Shown one piece after another: positions 32,389 through 40,153 of a stretch of DNA of 43,223 bases (position 1 is its first letter; each line of letters begins with the position of its first letter). The translations under genes and the position numbers were made by a program. Under the pieces are notes generated by a model that did not search any database, had not been told where the DNA came from, and was given only the letters and a program-made list of their open reading frames with translations. Source of the stretch: Halorubrum rubrum (GTDB taxonomy: Archaea > Halobacteriota > Halobacteria > Halobacteriales > Haloferacaceae); the NCBI RefSeq assembly GCF_024494685.1, contig NZ_JANHDM010000019.1:1-43223 (forward strand), in the 5' to 3' direction.

Positions 32389-34050
32389 ATGAGCCAGCGA
32401 ATGCAGCAGGGTCAGCCGATGATCATCATGGGCGACGACGCCCAGCGCGTCAAGGACAAGGACGCACAGGAGTACAACATCTCCGCGGCGCGCGGCGTCG
32501 CCGAGTCCGTACGCTCGACGCTCGGGCCGAAGGGAATGGACAAGATGCTCGTCGACTCGATGGGCGACGTCACCATCACGAACGACGGCGTCACCATCCT
32601 GCAGACGATGGACATCGACAACCCGACCGCCGAGATGATCGTCGAGGTCGCCGAAACCCAGGAGGACGAGGCCGGCGACGGCACGACGAGCGCGGTCGCC
32701 ATCGCGGGCGAGCTCCTGAAGAACGCCGAGGACCTCCTCGAGCAGGACATCCACCCCACCGCCGTGATCAAGGGGTTCAACCTCGCGAGCGAGTACGCCC
32801 GCGAGCAGGTCGACGAGATCGCCACCTCGGTCGACGCCGACGACACGGAGACGCTGAAGAACGTCGCCGAGACGTCGATGACGGGCAAGGGCGCGGAGCT
32901 CGAGAAGGACGTCCTCGCGGACCTCGTCGTCCGCGCGATCCAGGAGGTCACCGTCGAGGCCGAGGACGGCTCGCACGTCGTCGACCTCCAGAACCTGAAC
33001 ATCGAGACGCGGACCGGGCGCTCGGCCGGCGAGTCCCGACTGCTCTCCGGCGCGGTCGTCGACAAGGACCCAGTCCACGACGACATGCCCACCGACTTCG
33101 AGGAGGCGAACGTCCTGCTTCTCAACGAGGCCATCGAGGTCGAGGAGGCCGACGTCGACACCTCCGTCAACGTCGACTCCCCCGACCAGCTCCAGAAGTT
33201 CCTCGACCAGGAGGAGAAGCAGCTCCGCGAGAAGGTCGACCGGATCGTCGAGAGCGGCGCGGACGTCGTCTTCTGTCAGAAGGGGATCGACGACCTCGCA
33301 CAGCACTACCTCGCGAAGGAGGGCATCCTCGCGGTCCGTCGGACCAAGAAGTCCGACATGAAGTTCCTCAAGAACGTCCTCGACGCGGCGATCGTCACCG
33401 ACCTCGACTCGCTGTCGGCAGACGACGTCGCGGTCGGCTCGGTCACCCGTGACGCAGACGAGGAGCTGTTCTACGTCGAGGGCGAGAACCCCCACGGCGC
33501 GACGCTGCTCCTGTACGGCTCCACCGAGCACGTCGTCGACGAGCTCGAGCGGGGCATCAACGACGCGATCGACGTGGTCGCGACGACCGTCTCGGACGGC
33601 CGGACGCTCCCCGGCGGCGGCGCGATCGAGGTCGAGCTCGCGAGCCGGCTCCGCGACTTCGCCGATTCCGTCTCCGGGCGCGAGCAGCTCGCCGTCGAGG
33701 CGTTCGCCGACGCGCTCGAGCTGATCCCCCGCGTCCTCGCCGAGAACGCCGGTCTCGACTCCATCGACCTGCTGGTCGACCTCCGTGCGGCCCACGAGTC
33801 GGGCGACGCACACGCCGGACTCAACGTCTTCACCGGCGAGGTCGAGGACACCTTCGAGGCGGGCGTCGTCGAGACGGCCCACGCCAAGGAGCAGGCGATC
33901 GCCTCCGCCGCCGAGGCCGCGAACCTCGTGCTCAAGATCGACGACATCATCGCGGCCGGCGACCTCTCCACCTCCGGCGACGACGACGAGGGCGGCGCCG
34001 GCGGCATGGGCGGCATGGGCGGTATGGGCGGCATGGGCGGCGCTATGTAA
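32389..34050 (+). CDS. thermosome (group II chaperonin) subunit
   Basis: A 553-residue subunit of the archaeal group II chaperonin, which folds proteins in an ATP-driven double ring. Visible are the equatorial LGPKGMDKMLVD and ITNDGVTILQ, the ATP/Mg motif GDGTTSAVAIAGELL, the apical domain (about 215-370) and the return equatorial GGGAIEVELASRL. The last 20 residues are Gly/Met repeats (GGMGGMG), the usual tail lining the cavity. The ATG at 32389 was chosen because it follows the TATA box by the leaderless distance; an in-frame ATG at 32347 lies before the box. A short perfect hairpin stands directly after the stop. Confidence 0.97.
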   Translation: MSQRMQQGQPMIIMGDDAQRVKDKDAQEYNISAARGVAESVRSTLGPKGMDKMLVDSMGDVTITNDGVTILQTMDIDNPTAEMIVEVAETQEDEAGDGTTSAVAIAGELLKNAEDLLEQDIHPTAVIKGFNLASEYAREQVDEIATSVDADDTETLKNVAETSMTGKGAELEKDVLADLVVRAIQEVTVEAEDGSHVVDLQNLNIETRTGRSAGESRLLSGAVVDKDPVHDDMPTDFEEANVLLLNEAIEVEEADVDTSVNVDSPDQLQKFLDQEEKQLREKVDRIVESGADVVFCQKGIDDLAQHYLAKEGILAVRRTKKSDMKFLKNVLDAAIVTDLDSLSADDVAVGSVTRDADEELFYVEGENPHGATLLLYGSTEHVVDELERGINDAIDVVATTVSDGRTLPGGGAIEVELASRLRDFADSVSGREQLAVEAFADALELIPRVLAENAGLDSIDLLVDLRAAHESGDAHAGLNVFTGEVEDTFEAGVVETAHAKEQAIASAAEAANLVLKIDDIIAAGDLSTSGDDDEGGAGGMGGMGGMGGMGGAM

Positions 34051-34051
34051 G

Positions 34052-34072
34052 CGAGGTTCCGTAGGAACCTCG
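34052..34072 (+). terminator. hairpin after the thermosome stop codon
   Basis: Perfect inverted repeat, arms cgaggttcc (34052-34060) and ggaacctcg (34064-34072), loop gta, starting two bases after the stop codon. No T run follows, so it may stabilise the mRNA 3' end rather than terminate. Confidence 0.55.
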
Positions 34073-34244
34073 ATCGGCGAGCGGGGAGCGTACGCGACCC
34101 CGTCCGCCGCCGATCCCCCGTCGAACCGAGTTCCGTCGAACGACCGCACCGCGCGCCGTTTTCTCGTCCGCCGTCCCGCGAGCCGTTACGACAGGTGATA
34201 ATCGATCCCGAAGCGTCTTCAGTCATCGCCGACGGTTCGACGTA

Positions 34245-35702
34245 ATGGCCGACGCGACGGACGTCTCCGTACTATACGTCAACGACGACCGCGATCTCCG
34301 CGAGCTGGTCGCTCGGCGGCTCGAGCGCGAGGACGACCGGCTCGCCGTTCGGACGGCGGAGTCGGTCGACGCGGCGGAGCGGCTCCGCTCGCGTCACGAC
34401 GTCGACTGTATCGTGAGCGACCACCACATGTCGGGTCGGACCGGCCTCGACTACCTCCGGTCGGTCCGTGCGAACGACGACGGGGTCCCGTTCGTGCTCT
34501 TCACCGAGACGGGCGACGAGGAGGTCGCGAGCGAGGCCATCTCCGCCGGCGTCACCGACTACGTCATCCACCGGGCGATCGGCGACCCCTCCCCGCTTCT
34601 GGCGCGGAAGGTACTCTCGGCGGTCGACCACGAGCGAACCCGGCGACGGATCGACCGGACGGCCCGGCAGCTCCGGTCGGTCGCCGAGGCGACCGACGAC
34701 GCGCTGTGGATCTTCTCGGCGGACTGGCGGGAGCTCCAGTTCGTCAACTCCGCGTACGAGAGCGTCTTCGGGCAGCCGGTCGAGGAGGTCCGGGCGGAGC
34801 CGCGGTCGTTCCTCGACCAGGTACACCGCGAGGACGTCGACCGCGTCGAGCGGGCGATGGGCCGCGCCTCGAACGGGGAGCACGTCCGGATCGAGTACCG
34901 GGTGAACGCGTCCGCGGAGCTCCAGTCGTGGGTGGAATCGCGGTGTATCCCGCTGACCGACGAGGGGGGATCGGTCGACCTCATCAGCGGGTTCAGCCGC
35001 GACGTCTCCGACCGGAAGTACTACGAGGCGAGCCTCGTCGAGAAGAACGAGCAGCTGGAGCGGTTCGCGTCGACGGTCGCACACGACCTGCGGAACCCGC
35101 TGAACGTCGCCGACGGGAACGTCGACCTCGTGCGGGAGGAGGCGGACGACCCCCGCCTCGAGACCAGCGCCCGGGCGCTCGCGAAGATGGACGACCTCAT
35201 CGAGGACCTGCTCGCGCTCGCGAAGGAGGGGGCGGCGATCGACGAGCCGTCACCGGTCGCCTTCGAGTCGCTGGTCCGGTCCGCGAGCGAGGGCCTCCTG
35301 TCGGAGGAGGCCCTCGAAGTCGTCGGATCGGGCACGATCCGATGTGACCCGGTCCGGACGGGCGAGGCGCTGGAGAACCTCTTCCGAAACGCCCTCGACC
35401 ACGGCGGCGAGTCCGTGACCGTCACCACGGGCGTGCTCGAGGCGGGGAACGGGTTCTACGTCGAGGACGACGGGCCGGGCATCCCTCCGTCCGAGCGCGA
35501 GGCCGTCTTCGAACGGGGTCACACCACGTCCGAGCACGGCACCGGCCTCGGGCTCGCGATCGTCGATCAGATCGTCACGGCACACGGCTGGGAGGTCGAG
35601 GTCGTGGCGGGGTCCGACGGCGGCGCGCGCTTCGAGATCAGGGGCTCCGGTCTCGATCCGGCCGACGACGCCGACTCCGGCCCGACGGCTCCCGGATCGT
35701 AG
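34245..35702 (+). CDS. receiver-PAS-histidine kinase hybrid
   Basis: A 485-residue cytosolic signalling protein. Residues 5-125 form a receiver domain with acidic pair D14/D15 and phospho-acceptor D59 (VSDHHMSG). The usually invariant lysine is His109 (TDYVIHRA), which may change the response to phosphorylation. Residues 140-260 are a PAS domain (FVNSAYESVFGQPVEEV). H280 is the phosphorylated histidine (FASTVAHDLRNPLN), and the ATPase domain shows LFRNALDHGG, VEDDGPGIP and GTGLGLAIV. There is no membrane segment, so it senses a cytosolic signal through PAS. This receiver-PAS-HK layout is frequent in haloarchaea. No partner regulator is adjacent. Confidence 0.93.
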   Translation: MADATDVSVLYVNDDRDLRELVARRLEREDDRLAVRTAESVDAAERLRSRHDVDCIVSDHHMSGRTGLDYLRSVRANDDGVPFVLFTETGDEEVASEAISAGVTDYVIHRAIGDPSPLLARKVLSAVDHERTRRRIDRTARQLRSVAEATDDALWIFSADWRELQFVNSAYESVFGQPVEEVRAEPRSFLDQVHREDVDRVERAMGRASNGEHVRIEYRVNASAELQSWVESRCIPLTDEGGSVDLISGFSRDVSDRKYYEASLVEKNEQLERFASTVAHDLRNPLNVADGNVDLVREEADDPRLETSARALAKMDDLIEDLLALAKEGAAIDEPSPVAFESLVRSASEGLLSEEALEVVGSGTIRCDPVRTGEALENLFRNALDHGGESVTVTTGVLEAGNGFYVEDDGPGIPPSEREAVFERGHTTSEHGTGLGLAIVDQIVTAHGWEVEVVAGSDGGARFEIRGSGLDPADDADSGPTAPGS

Positions 35703-35724
35703 GCGGGATCCAACCGGATCGTAG
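35692..35724 (+). repeat. partial tandem copy at kinase stop codon
   Basis: ccggatcgtag at 35692-35702 (including the TAG stop) recurs at 35714-35724, a 22-bp period with a diverged spacer. Confidence 0.7.
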
Positions 35725-35805
35725 CCGAGCGTCCCGCGTCCGGTTCGTTTCCTCCGACCGGAGCGCTTCAGCACTCATAAGTACCCCTCCGGCAAGAGTT
35801 GCGAC

Positions 35806-36822
35806 ATGCAGACGCTGCTCCTCAACGGCGACGACGTCGACGAGAACGCGCGGATGGACCGCGTCATCGAGGCAGTCGAGGGCGCGTTCGCCGCCTACGA
35901 GCGCGGCGACGCCCAGATGCCGCCGAAGTCGTACATCGACCTGCCCGAGTACAACGGCGACTTCCGGTCGATGCCCGCGTACATGGACGCCGGGGACTGG
36001 GACGCCGCCGGGATCAAGTGGGTGAACGTCCACACGGACAACCCCGCCGACCACGACCTCCCGACCGTGATGGGAACGATGATCTACTCGGACCCGGAGA
36101 CCGCGTTCCCGCTCGCGATCATGGACGGGACCGAGCTCACGATGAAGCGGACCGGCGCGGCCGCCGCGGTCGCGACCGACCACCTCGGGGTTCCCGACGC
36201 CAGTTCGATGGGGATCGTCGGCGCGGGCGTTCAGGCGTACACGCAGCTCGAGGCGATCGCCGCGGTGCGCGACATCGAGGAGGTCGTCGTGAGCGACCTC
36301 GACGAGGAGCGCGTGGCGAACTTCATCGACGCCTTCGAGGACCGCTTCGACGTGCGCGCGGGCTCCATCTCGGAGGCCGGCCACTGCGACGTGCTCTCGA
36401 CGGTGACGCCCGTCGAGGACCCGATCGTCGGGCCCGACGACGTGGGCGAGCACACCCACGTCAACGCGATGGGTGCCGACGCCGAGGGCAAACACGAGCT
36501 TTCCGACGACCTGCTCTCCGACGCGACGATCGTCATCGACGACCACGCGCAGTGTACCCACTCCGGGGAGATCAACGTCCCGTACGCCGCGGGCGTCCTC
36601 GGCGACGACGACATCTACGGCGAGATCGGCGAGATCGTCGTCGGCGACCGCGCCGGGCGGGCGGGCGCCAGGGACACCGGCGACGAGGGCGTCACCGGCG
36701 TCACCGTCTTCGACTCGACCGGCCTCGCGATCCAGGACGTCGCGGCCGCCCGCGTCGTCTACGAGGAGGCCGACGACAACGACAACGGCTACCCGTTCGA
36801 CCTGCTCGGCCTCGCGGAGTAG
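35806..36822 (+). CDS. archaeal alanine dehydrogenase-like (ornithine cyclodeaminase family)
   Basis: A 338-residue NAD-dependent enzyme of the same superfamily as the product of 21498-22496, but closer to archaeal alanine dehydrogenase. Visible are the substrate-side [20 protein letters not shown], the lysine/arginine pair in [18 protein letters not shown], the Rossmann [13 protein letters not shown], and [20 protein letters not shown]. The end [21 protein letters not shown] is typical. The mRNA is leaderless, with cataagta at 35776-35783. It would make or consume alanine, linking pyruvate, ammonia and NADH; the substrate is inferred. Confidence 0.85.
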   Translation: MQTLLLNGDDVDENARMDRVIEAVEGAFAAYERGDAQMPPKSYIDLPEYNGDFRSMPAYMDAGDWDAAGIKWVNVHTDNPADHDLPTVMGTMIYSDPETAFPLAIMDGTELTMKRTGAAAAVATDHLGVPDASSMGIVGAGVQAYTQLEAIAAVRDIEEVVVSDLDEERVANFIDAFEDRFDVRAGSISEAGHCDVLSTVTPVEDPIVGPDDVGEHTHVNAMGADAEGKHELSDDLLSDATIVIDDHAQCTHSGEINVPYAAGVLGDDDIYGEIGEIVVGDRAGRAGARDTGDEGVTGVTVFDSTGLAIQDVAAARVVYEEADDNDNGYPFDLLGLAE

Positions 36823-36854
36823 ACGGGCTCGGAATCCCGAACGCCGTCGTGGAG

Positions 36855-36862
36855 TTTTATAT
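36855..36862 (+). promoter_or_regulatory. TATA box of the DHFR gene
   Basis: ttttatat is centred 26-27 nt upstream of the ATG at 36885, consistent with leaderless transcription. Confidence 0.65.
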
Positions 36863-36884
36863 CGTCGCGCCCCAGCGGATCGGT

Positions 36885-37391
36885 ATGCGACTCGTCAGCG
36901 TCGCCGCGGTGGCGGAGAACGGCGTGATCGGCGAGGACGGCGAGGTCCCCTGGCCGCACATCGAGGCCGACGTCCGCCAGTATCGCGAGCGCGTCGCCGG
37001 CTCGCCGGTGATCTTGGGCCGGCGCACGTTCGACTCGATGCGCGACGACCTCCCCGGAAGCCGCCAGATCGTGGTGAGCCGGAGCGTGTCGTCCGTCGAC
37101 GTGCCGACCGCGGTCGTCGTCGACGGCGTCGAGGCGGCGATCGAGGCGGCTCGCGGGCTCGTCGAGAGCGGGGAGTCCGCGGACGACGCCGTCTACGTCC
37201 TCGGCGGCGGGGCGATCTACGGGCTGTTCCAGCCGTACCTCGACGGGATGGCGCTCAGCCACGTGGAGGGGAGCTACGACGGGGACACGCGGTACCCCGA
37301 GTGGGACGAAACGGAGTGGGAAGTGGCCGCGGAGACCGACCACGACCGGTTCACGCTGCGGGAGTGGCGGCGGCGGCCGGCGAGCGACTGA
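36885..37391 (+). CDS. dihydrofolate reductase
   Basis: A 168-residue DHFR that reduces dihydrofolate to tetrahydrofolate with NADPH. The order of motifs is right: [27 protein letters not shown] (substrate/Met20 loop with the catalytic acid E28 or nearby), [18 protein letters not shown], and the cofactor loop [20 protein letters not shown] with the GG pair. It ends with a short basic segment. Haloarchaea may carry one or two DHFR copies; which this is cannot be told here. It is followed convergently by rlmE with only 4 bp between the stop codons. Confidence 0.93.
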   Translation: MRLVSVAAVAENGVIGEDGEVPWPHIEADVRQYRERVAGSPVILGRRTFDSMRDDLPGSRQIVVSRSVSSVDVPTAVVVDGVEAAIEAARGLVESGESADDAVYVLGGGAIYGLFQPYLDGMALSHVEGSYDGDTRYPEWDETEWEVAAETDHDRFTLREWRRRPASD

Positions 37392-37395
37392 CGCG

Positions 37396-38169
37396 TCACT
37401 CCCCGGCCCGCTCGGCGAAGCCGAACCGGGGCTTCACGTCGGTGACGACGACCTCGACGGTCTCGCCGGGGGCGGCGTCGGCGACGAACAGCGAGTACCC
37501 CTCGACGTAGGCGATGCCGTCGCCCTCGTCGCCGACCTCCTCGATGTCGACCTCGATCCGGTCGCCCTCCTCGACGGGGGCGGCCGTGAGCCCCTTCGCG
37601 ACGAGGTACACCTCGGAGGAGGAGTCGCGCGAGGCGGGCGGCGAGACGGTGCGGAGGTACTGGAACTCCTCGGCGACCTCGTCGCGGAACGCGTCGAGGT
37701 CCTCGCCCTGGAACACCTTCACGACGAAGTCGCCGCCGGGCGCGAGCAGCTCTTTCGCGACGTCGAACGCCTGCCGGGCGAGGTGGACCGACCGGGCGTG
37801 ATCCAGCGAGTACTCGCCGGTCATGTTCGGGGCCATGTCGCTCACGACGACGTCCGCGCCCGCCTCCCCGACCGCCTCCCGCAGGTAGTGTCGGGTGCGC
37901 TCCTCGGTCATGTCGCCGCGGATCGTCTCGACGTCGTGCTCCTCGAGGTCGTCGATGCGCTGGAGGTCGACGCCGACGACGGTGCCGCCCTCCCCGACCG
38001 CCTCCGCGGCCACCTGGAGCCAGCCGCCCGGCGCGGCCCCGAGGTCGACGACGGTGTCGCCCCGCGAGAGGAGGTCCGCCTCCTCGTCGAGCTGTTTCAG
38101 CTTGTAGGAGGCGCGGCTCCGGTACCCCTGCTGTTTCGACCGGTTGTAGTACTTATCACGATTTGTCAT
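37396..38169 (-). CDS. rlmE: 23S rRNA (uridine-2'-O-)-methyltransferase RlmE with TRAM domain
   Basis: A 257-residue FtsJ/RrmJ-type SAM-dependent methyltransferase that modifies the A-loop uridine of 23S rRNA. Visible are the RSRASYKLKQLDEE start, the SAM loop VVDLGAAPGGWLQVAAE, and the K-D-K-E-type catalytic residues in VVSDMAPNMTGE and GGDFVVKVFQGEDL. The last 60 residues form a TRAM RNA-binding domain (RIEVDIEEVGDEGDGIAYVEGYSLFVADAAPG cut to its fold). The start at 38169 follows an SD-like ggtgagg at short distance; the longer frame to 38289 is not supported. A TATA-like box lies near 38289-38298, giving an approximately 100-nt leader. Confidence 0.94.
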   Translation of the reverse strand: MTNRDKYYNRSKQQGYRSRASYKLKQLDEEADLLSRGDTVVDLGAAPGGWLQVAAEAVGEGGTVVGVDLQRIDDLEEHDVETIRGDMTEERTRHYLREAVGEAGADVVVSDMAPNMTGEYSLDHARSVHLARQAFDVAKELLAPGGDFVVKVFQGEDLDAFRDEVAEEFQYLRTVSPPASRDSSSEVYLVAKGLTAAPVEEGDRIEVDIEEVGDEGDGIAYVEGYSLFVADAAPGETVEVVVTDVKPRFGFAERAGE

Positions 38170-38419
38170 GCTTACCTCACCAAATTCCTTGACATGTTCC
38201 GCGCAGGAACTGCCGGCGAATTCGCGTTCATACCCTATTGGACGCCGTCGACCCGGAAAGGTACATCGGACTGAACGCGAGCGACCCACAAATATATTGA
38301 AGGCATCATTGGCGCAGAAACCGGTAACAACCGGGATTGCATCGAAACTGACGGCGAGAAATCATCAATGGTGGGGTACGATTTTCGCTTCCCTCGGGCT
38401 GAATTGACCTGACGTAGAT
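38170..38419. other. intergenic region at the left edge of the low-GC island
   Basis: Holds the rlmE leader and its TATA-like atatatt (read leftward, 38290-38297). A small hairpin ccggt-aaca-accgg is at 38321-38334. From here rightward GC drops. No tRNA, integrase or obvious direct repeat marks an insertion site. Confidence 0.5.
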
Positions 38420-39193
38420 TCACTCCGTCTCAGACGACGATGGAAGCGTTGTCTCGCTAAATTCGTCCTTGATGAAGACGATAACCAATCCGAGTATCGT
38501 ATTTATTCGCTCTCGGTTGGAGTACATATGGTTGTTGTCCGTGGTCACCACTCGCCGTATCCGGTTCATTTCGTACATATTGGCGGCATCACACAGGATT
38601 TCCTTGTCGATGCGATCGTCAACAAAGTGTAATCGCCGCTTTTTGTTCGACCAGTCGTCCTCCCTCTGGGGGGCTCGCTTCACCCGCTGATCAATCATCT
38701 CCTGTGTCTCTCGGGCGGCGGTTTCGATCTCGTCACACAGGTCATCCATCACCTCTCGAGCGACTTCCTTCGTGACATCTCTTCTGCCGATCTTATTGGC
38801 GAGGTACTCTCCGACGTTCGGCTTGATTCGTTTGTCGAGGAGTTCTTCTGGTTCAATCTCTTCATCTAACCCAGTTTCCTCTATGAACTCGTCGACAAGC
38901 GTTTTGAGGTCTAGCTCGTCGTCATCGTAACTTCGCAGCTTAATATCAAGACTCCGTTGTGCGAGACGAACTTTCGAGAGAATCTGGCCGAATCGTCCGT
39001 CCTCGGACTCTAAATCGATATCCGCCGTCTCCAGATCGTTTGACCCGTCATAATTACAGTATTCGTAGAGAACAGCATCGCTGGTGTACAGCGTGTTGTC
39101 CGTCGCAAACAACTGCTCCGACTCATCTCGCCACAGATCGTGGAGGAACGTAACACCAAGTAGTGGGCCGGTGTCAAGGAAGTATCTCGTCAT
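38420..39193 (-). CDS. PIN-domain protein (probable toxin or nuclease)
   Basis: A 257-residue protein with PIN-like features. The opening YFLDTGPLLG carries Asp7; Glu44 lies in SDAVLYEY; and a late block KEILCDAANMYE with D202 followed by RRVVTTDNNHM with D219 supplies the remaining acidic residues. These would form the metal site of a PIN ribonuclease. A long helical insert (about 80-190) separates the halves. It overlaps the preceding gene by four bases (ATGA), in the antitoxin-then-toxin order. Codon use is poorer in GC than in the core genes, suggesting transfer. The role as toxin is inferred. Confidence 0.72.
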   Translation of the reverse strand: MTRYFLDTGPLLGVTFLHDLWRDESEQLFATDNTLYTSDAVLYEYCNYDGSNDLETADIDLESEDGRFGQILSKVRLAQRSLDIKLRSYDDDELDLKTLVDEFIEETGLDEEIEPEELLDKRIKPNVGEYLANKIGRRDVTKEVAREVMDDLCDEIETAARETQEMIDQRVKRAPQREDDWSNKKRRLHFVDDRIDKEILCDAANMYEMNRIRRVVTTDNNHMYSNRERINTILGLVIVFIKDEFSETTLPSSSETE

Positions 39194-40059
39194 ACGTTTT
39201 GTGCCACCGTAAAGTCCAAGTGCGGAATGACAAGTGCCTCTCCGGCCTTGAGAGCAGTCTCGTCACCTTCGGCGTTTTCGTACGCCTTCTTTTGCTCCAT
39301 CTCGAGAAGGTCACTTCGAATGCGTTGCTTGGATTCCTCCACGCTCGACACCCCTTTCAGTTCCCGAGCGATCTCCTCCCGTGACAGTCCGTTGTTCTCT
39401 CGGCAGGCCAACTCCAAGCAGAACAATCTCCAGAAATCCTCGGCCAGATCTTGCGCCCTATCTGGGTCATAATCGTCGGAGTCGAGTTCTGCACTCATCA
39501 ACCGATACCAGATACTCAGATCATCGGAAAACTCCGAGAACTCGTCCTCGGGAAACGCCTCCACGAAGTCGTATAGAGTTTCCCGAGTTCGCTTTTCGTT
39601 CTTGCCACCGTCAAGTGTCATCTGCTTCTCGTCCGTCGCGGTCTCCAATTGCTGATCAAGGCGACGGTAGTGACGCTGCACCTCGTAAGGGGCTTCATCA
39701 TACATCTCCTCCGTCAAACCTTCAGTACCACCATCGTAATAACGGTCAAGAGCTCGACTGACCGCTCTGCGTCCGCGGCGAACGGCGACCTCGGGAGCGT
39801 CGATATCTGAGGTCGTAATCGAACACCTCACTGTGTTGCCGTCCTCTCCACCTTCGATTGATGCCTCGGTTTCTGAGGTCGCTACCACCGCACCATACAT
39901 ATACCAGAAGATGGGCAAGTCAACGGAGACGTGTTCACGCTCCAGTTCCTTATCAACGAAGTAGAGGATCTTGTGGAATGCCTTCGGACGAATATTCTCA
40001 TACCTGCACTCATCAAACAGTAGTGCGATCACCTCGTCCGGATCTAACTCTTCGGCCAT
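39190..40059 (-). CDS. Panacea/DUF4065-like protein (possible antitoxin)
   Basis: A 289-residue soluble protein. The first 70 residues (VIALLFDECRYENIRPKAFHK, then ILYFVDKELE and FWYMYGAVVA) faintly match the SocA-like/Panacea pattern in which a helical start is followed by LqKllYf and a YGP-type turn; here the turn is MYGAVV. The remainder is helical and charged, with no known motif. It is upstream of and overlapping the PIN gene by four bases, an antitoxin-toxin layout. It is divergent from the nuclease-APAZ gene across 94 bp. An AT-rich tatatttt (40091-40098) can serve as leftward promoter. Assignment is tentative. Confidence 0.6.
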   Translation of the reverse strand: MAEELDPDEVIALLFDECRYENIRPKAFHKILYFVDKELEREHVSVDLPIFWYMYGAVVATSETEASIEGGEDGNTVRCSITTSDIDAPEVAVRRGRRAVSRALDRYYDGGTEGLTEEMYDEAPYEVQRHYRRLDQQLETATDEKQMTLDGGKNEKRTRETLYDFVEAFPEDEFSEFSDDLSIWYRLMSAELDSDDYDPDRAQDLAEDFWRLFCLELACRENNGLSREEIARELKGVSSVEESKQRIRSDLLEMEQKKAYENAEGDETALKAGEALVIPHLDFTVAQNV

Positions 40060-40122
40060 TCGTATTGTTAGTGTGTTATATGGTACTGCGTATATTTTCT
40101 GCGGGGTGTTTTCCGAATAGCC

Positions 40123-40131
40123 TTTTTATAT
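40123..40131 (+). promoter_or_regulatory. TATA box of the nuclease-APAZ/pAgo operon
   Basis: tttttatat is centred about 27 nt before the GTG at 40154, so transcription should begin at or next to the start codon (leaderless mRNA). This supports the GTG start. Confidence 0.7.
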
Positions 40132-40153
40132 CTGATATGAGTAATAGTGGATA

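Noticed and set aside
33990..34050. Gly-Met repeat at the thermosome end as a mobile or unstable repeat
   Set aside because: GGM tails are normal for group II chaperonins.
38168..38407. 79-codon rightward frame upstream of rlmE
   Set aside because: It lies over the rlmE leader and promoter and has no codon bias or domain.
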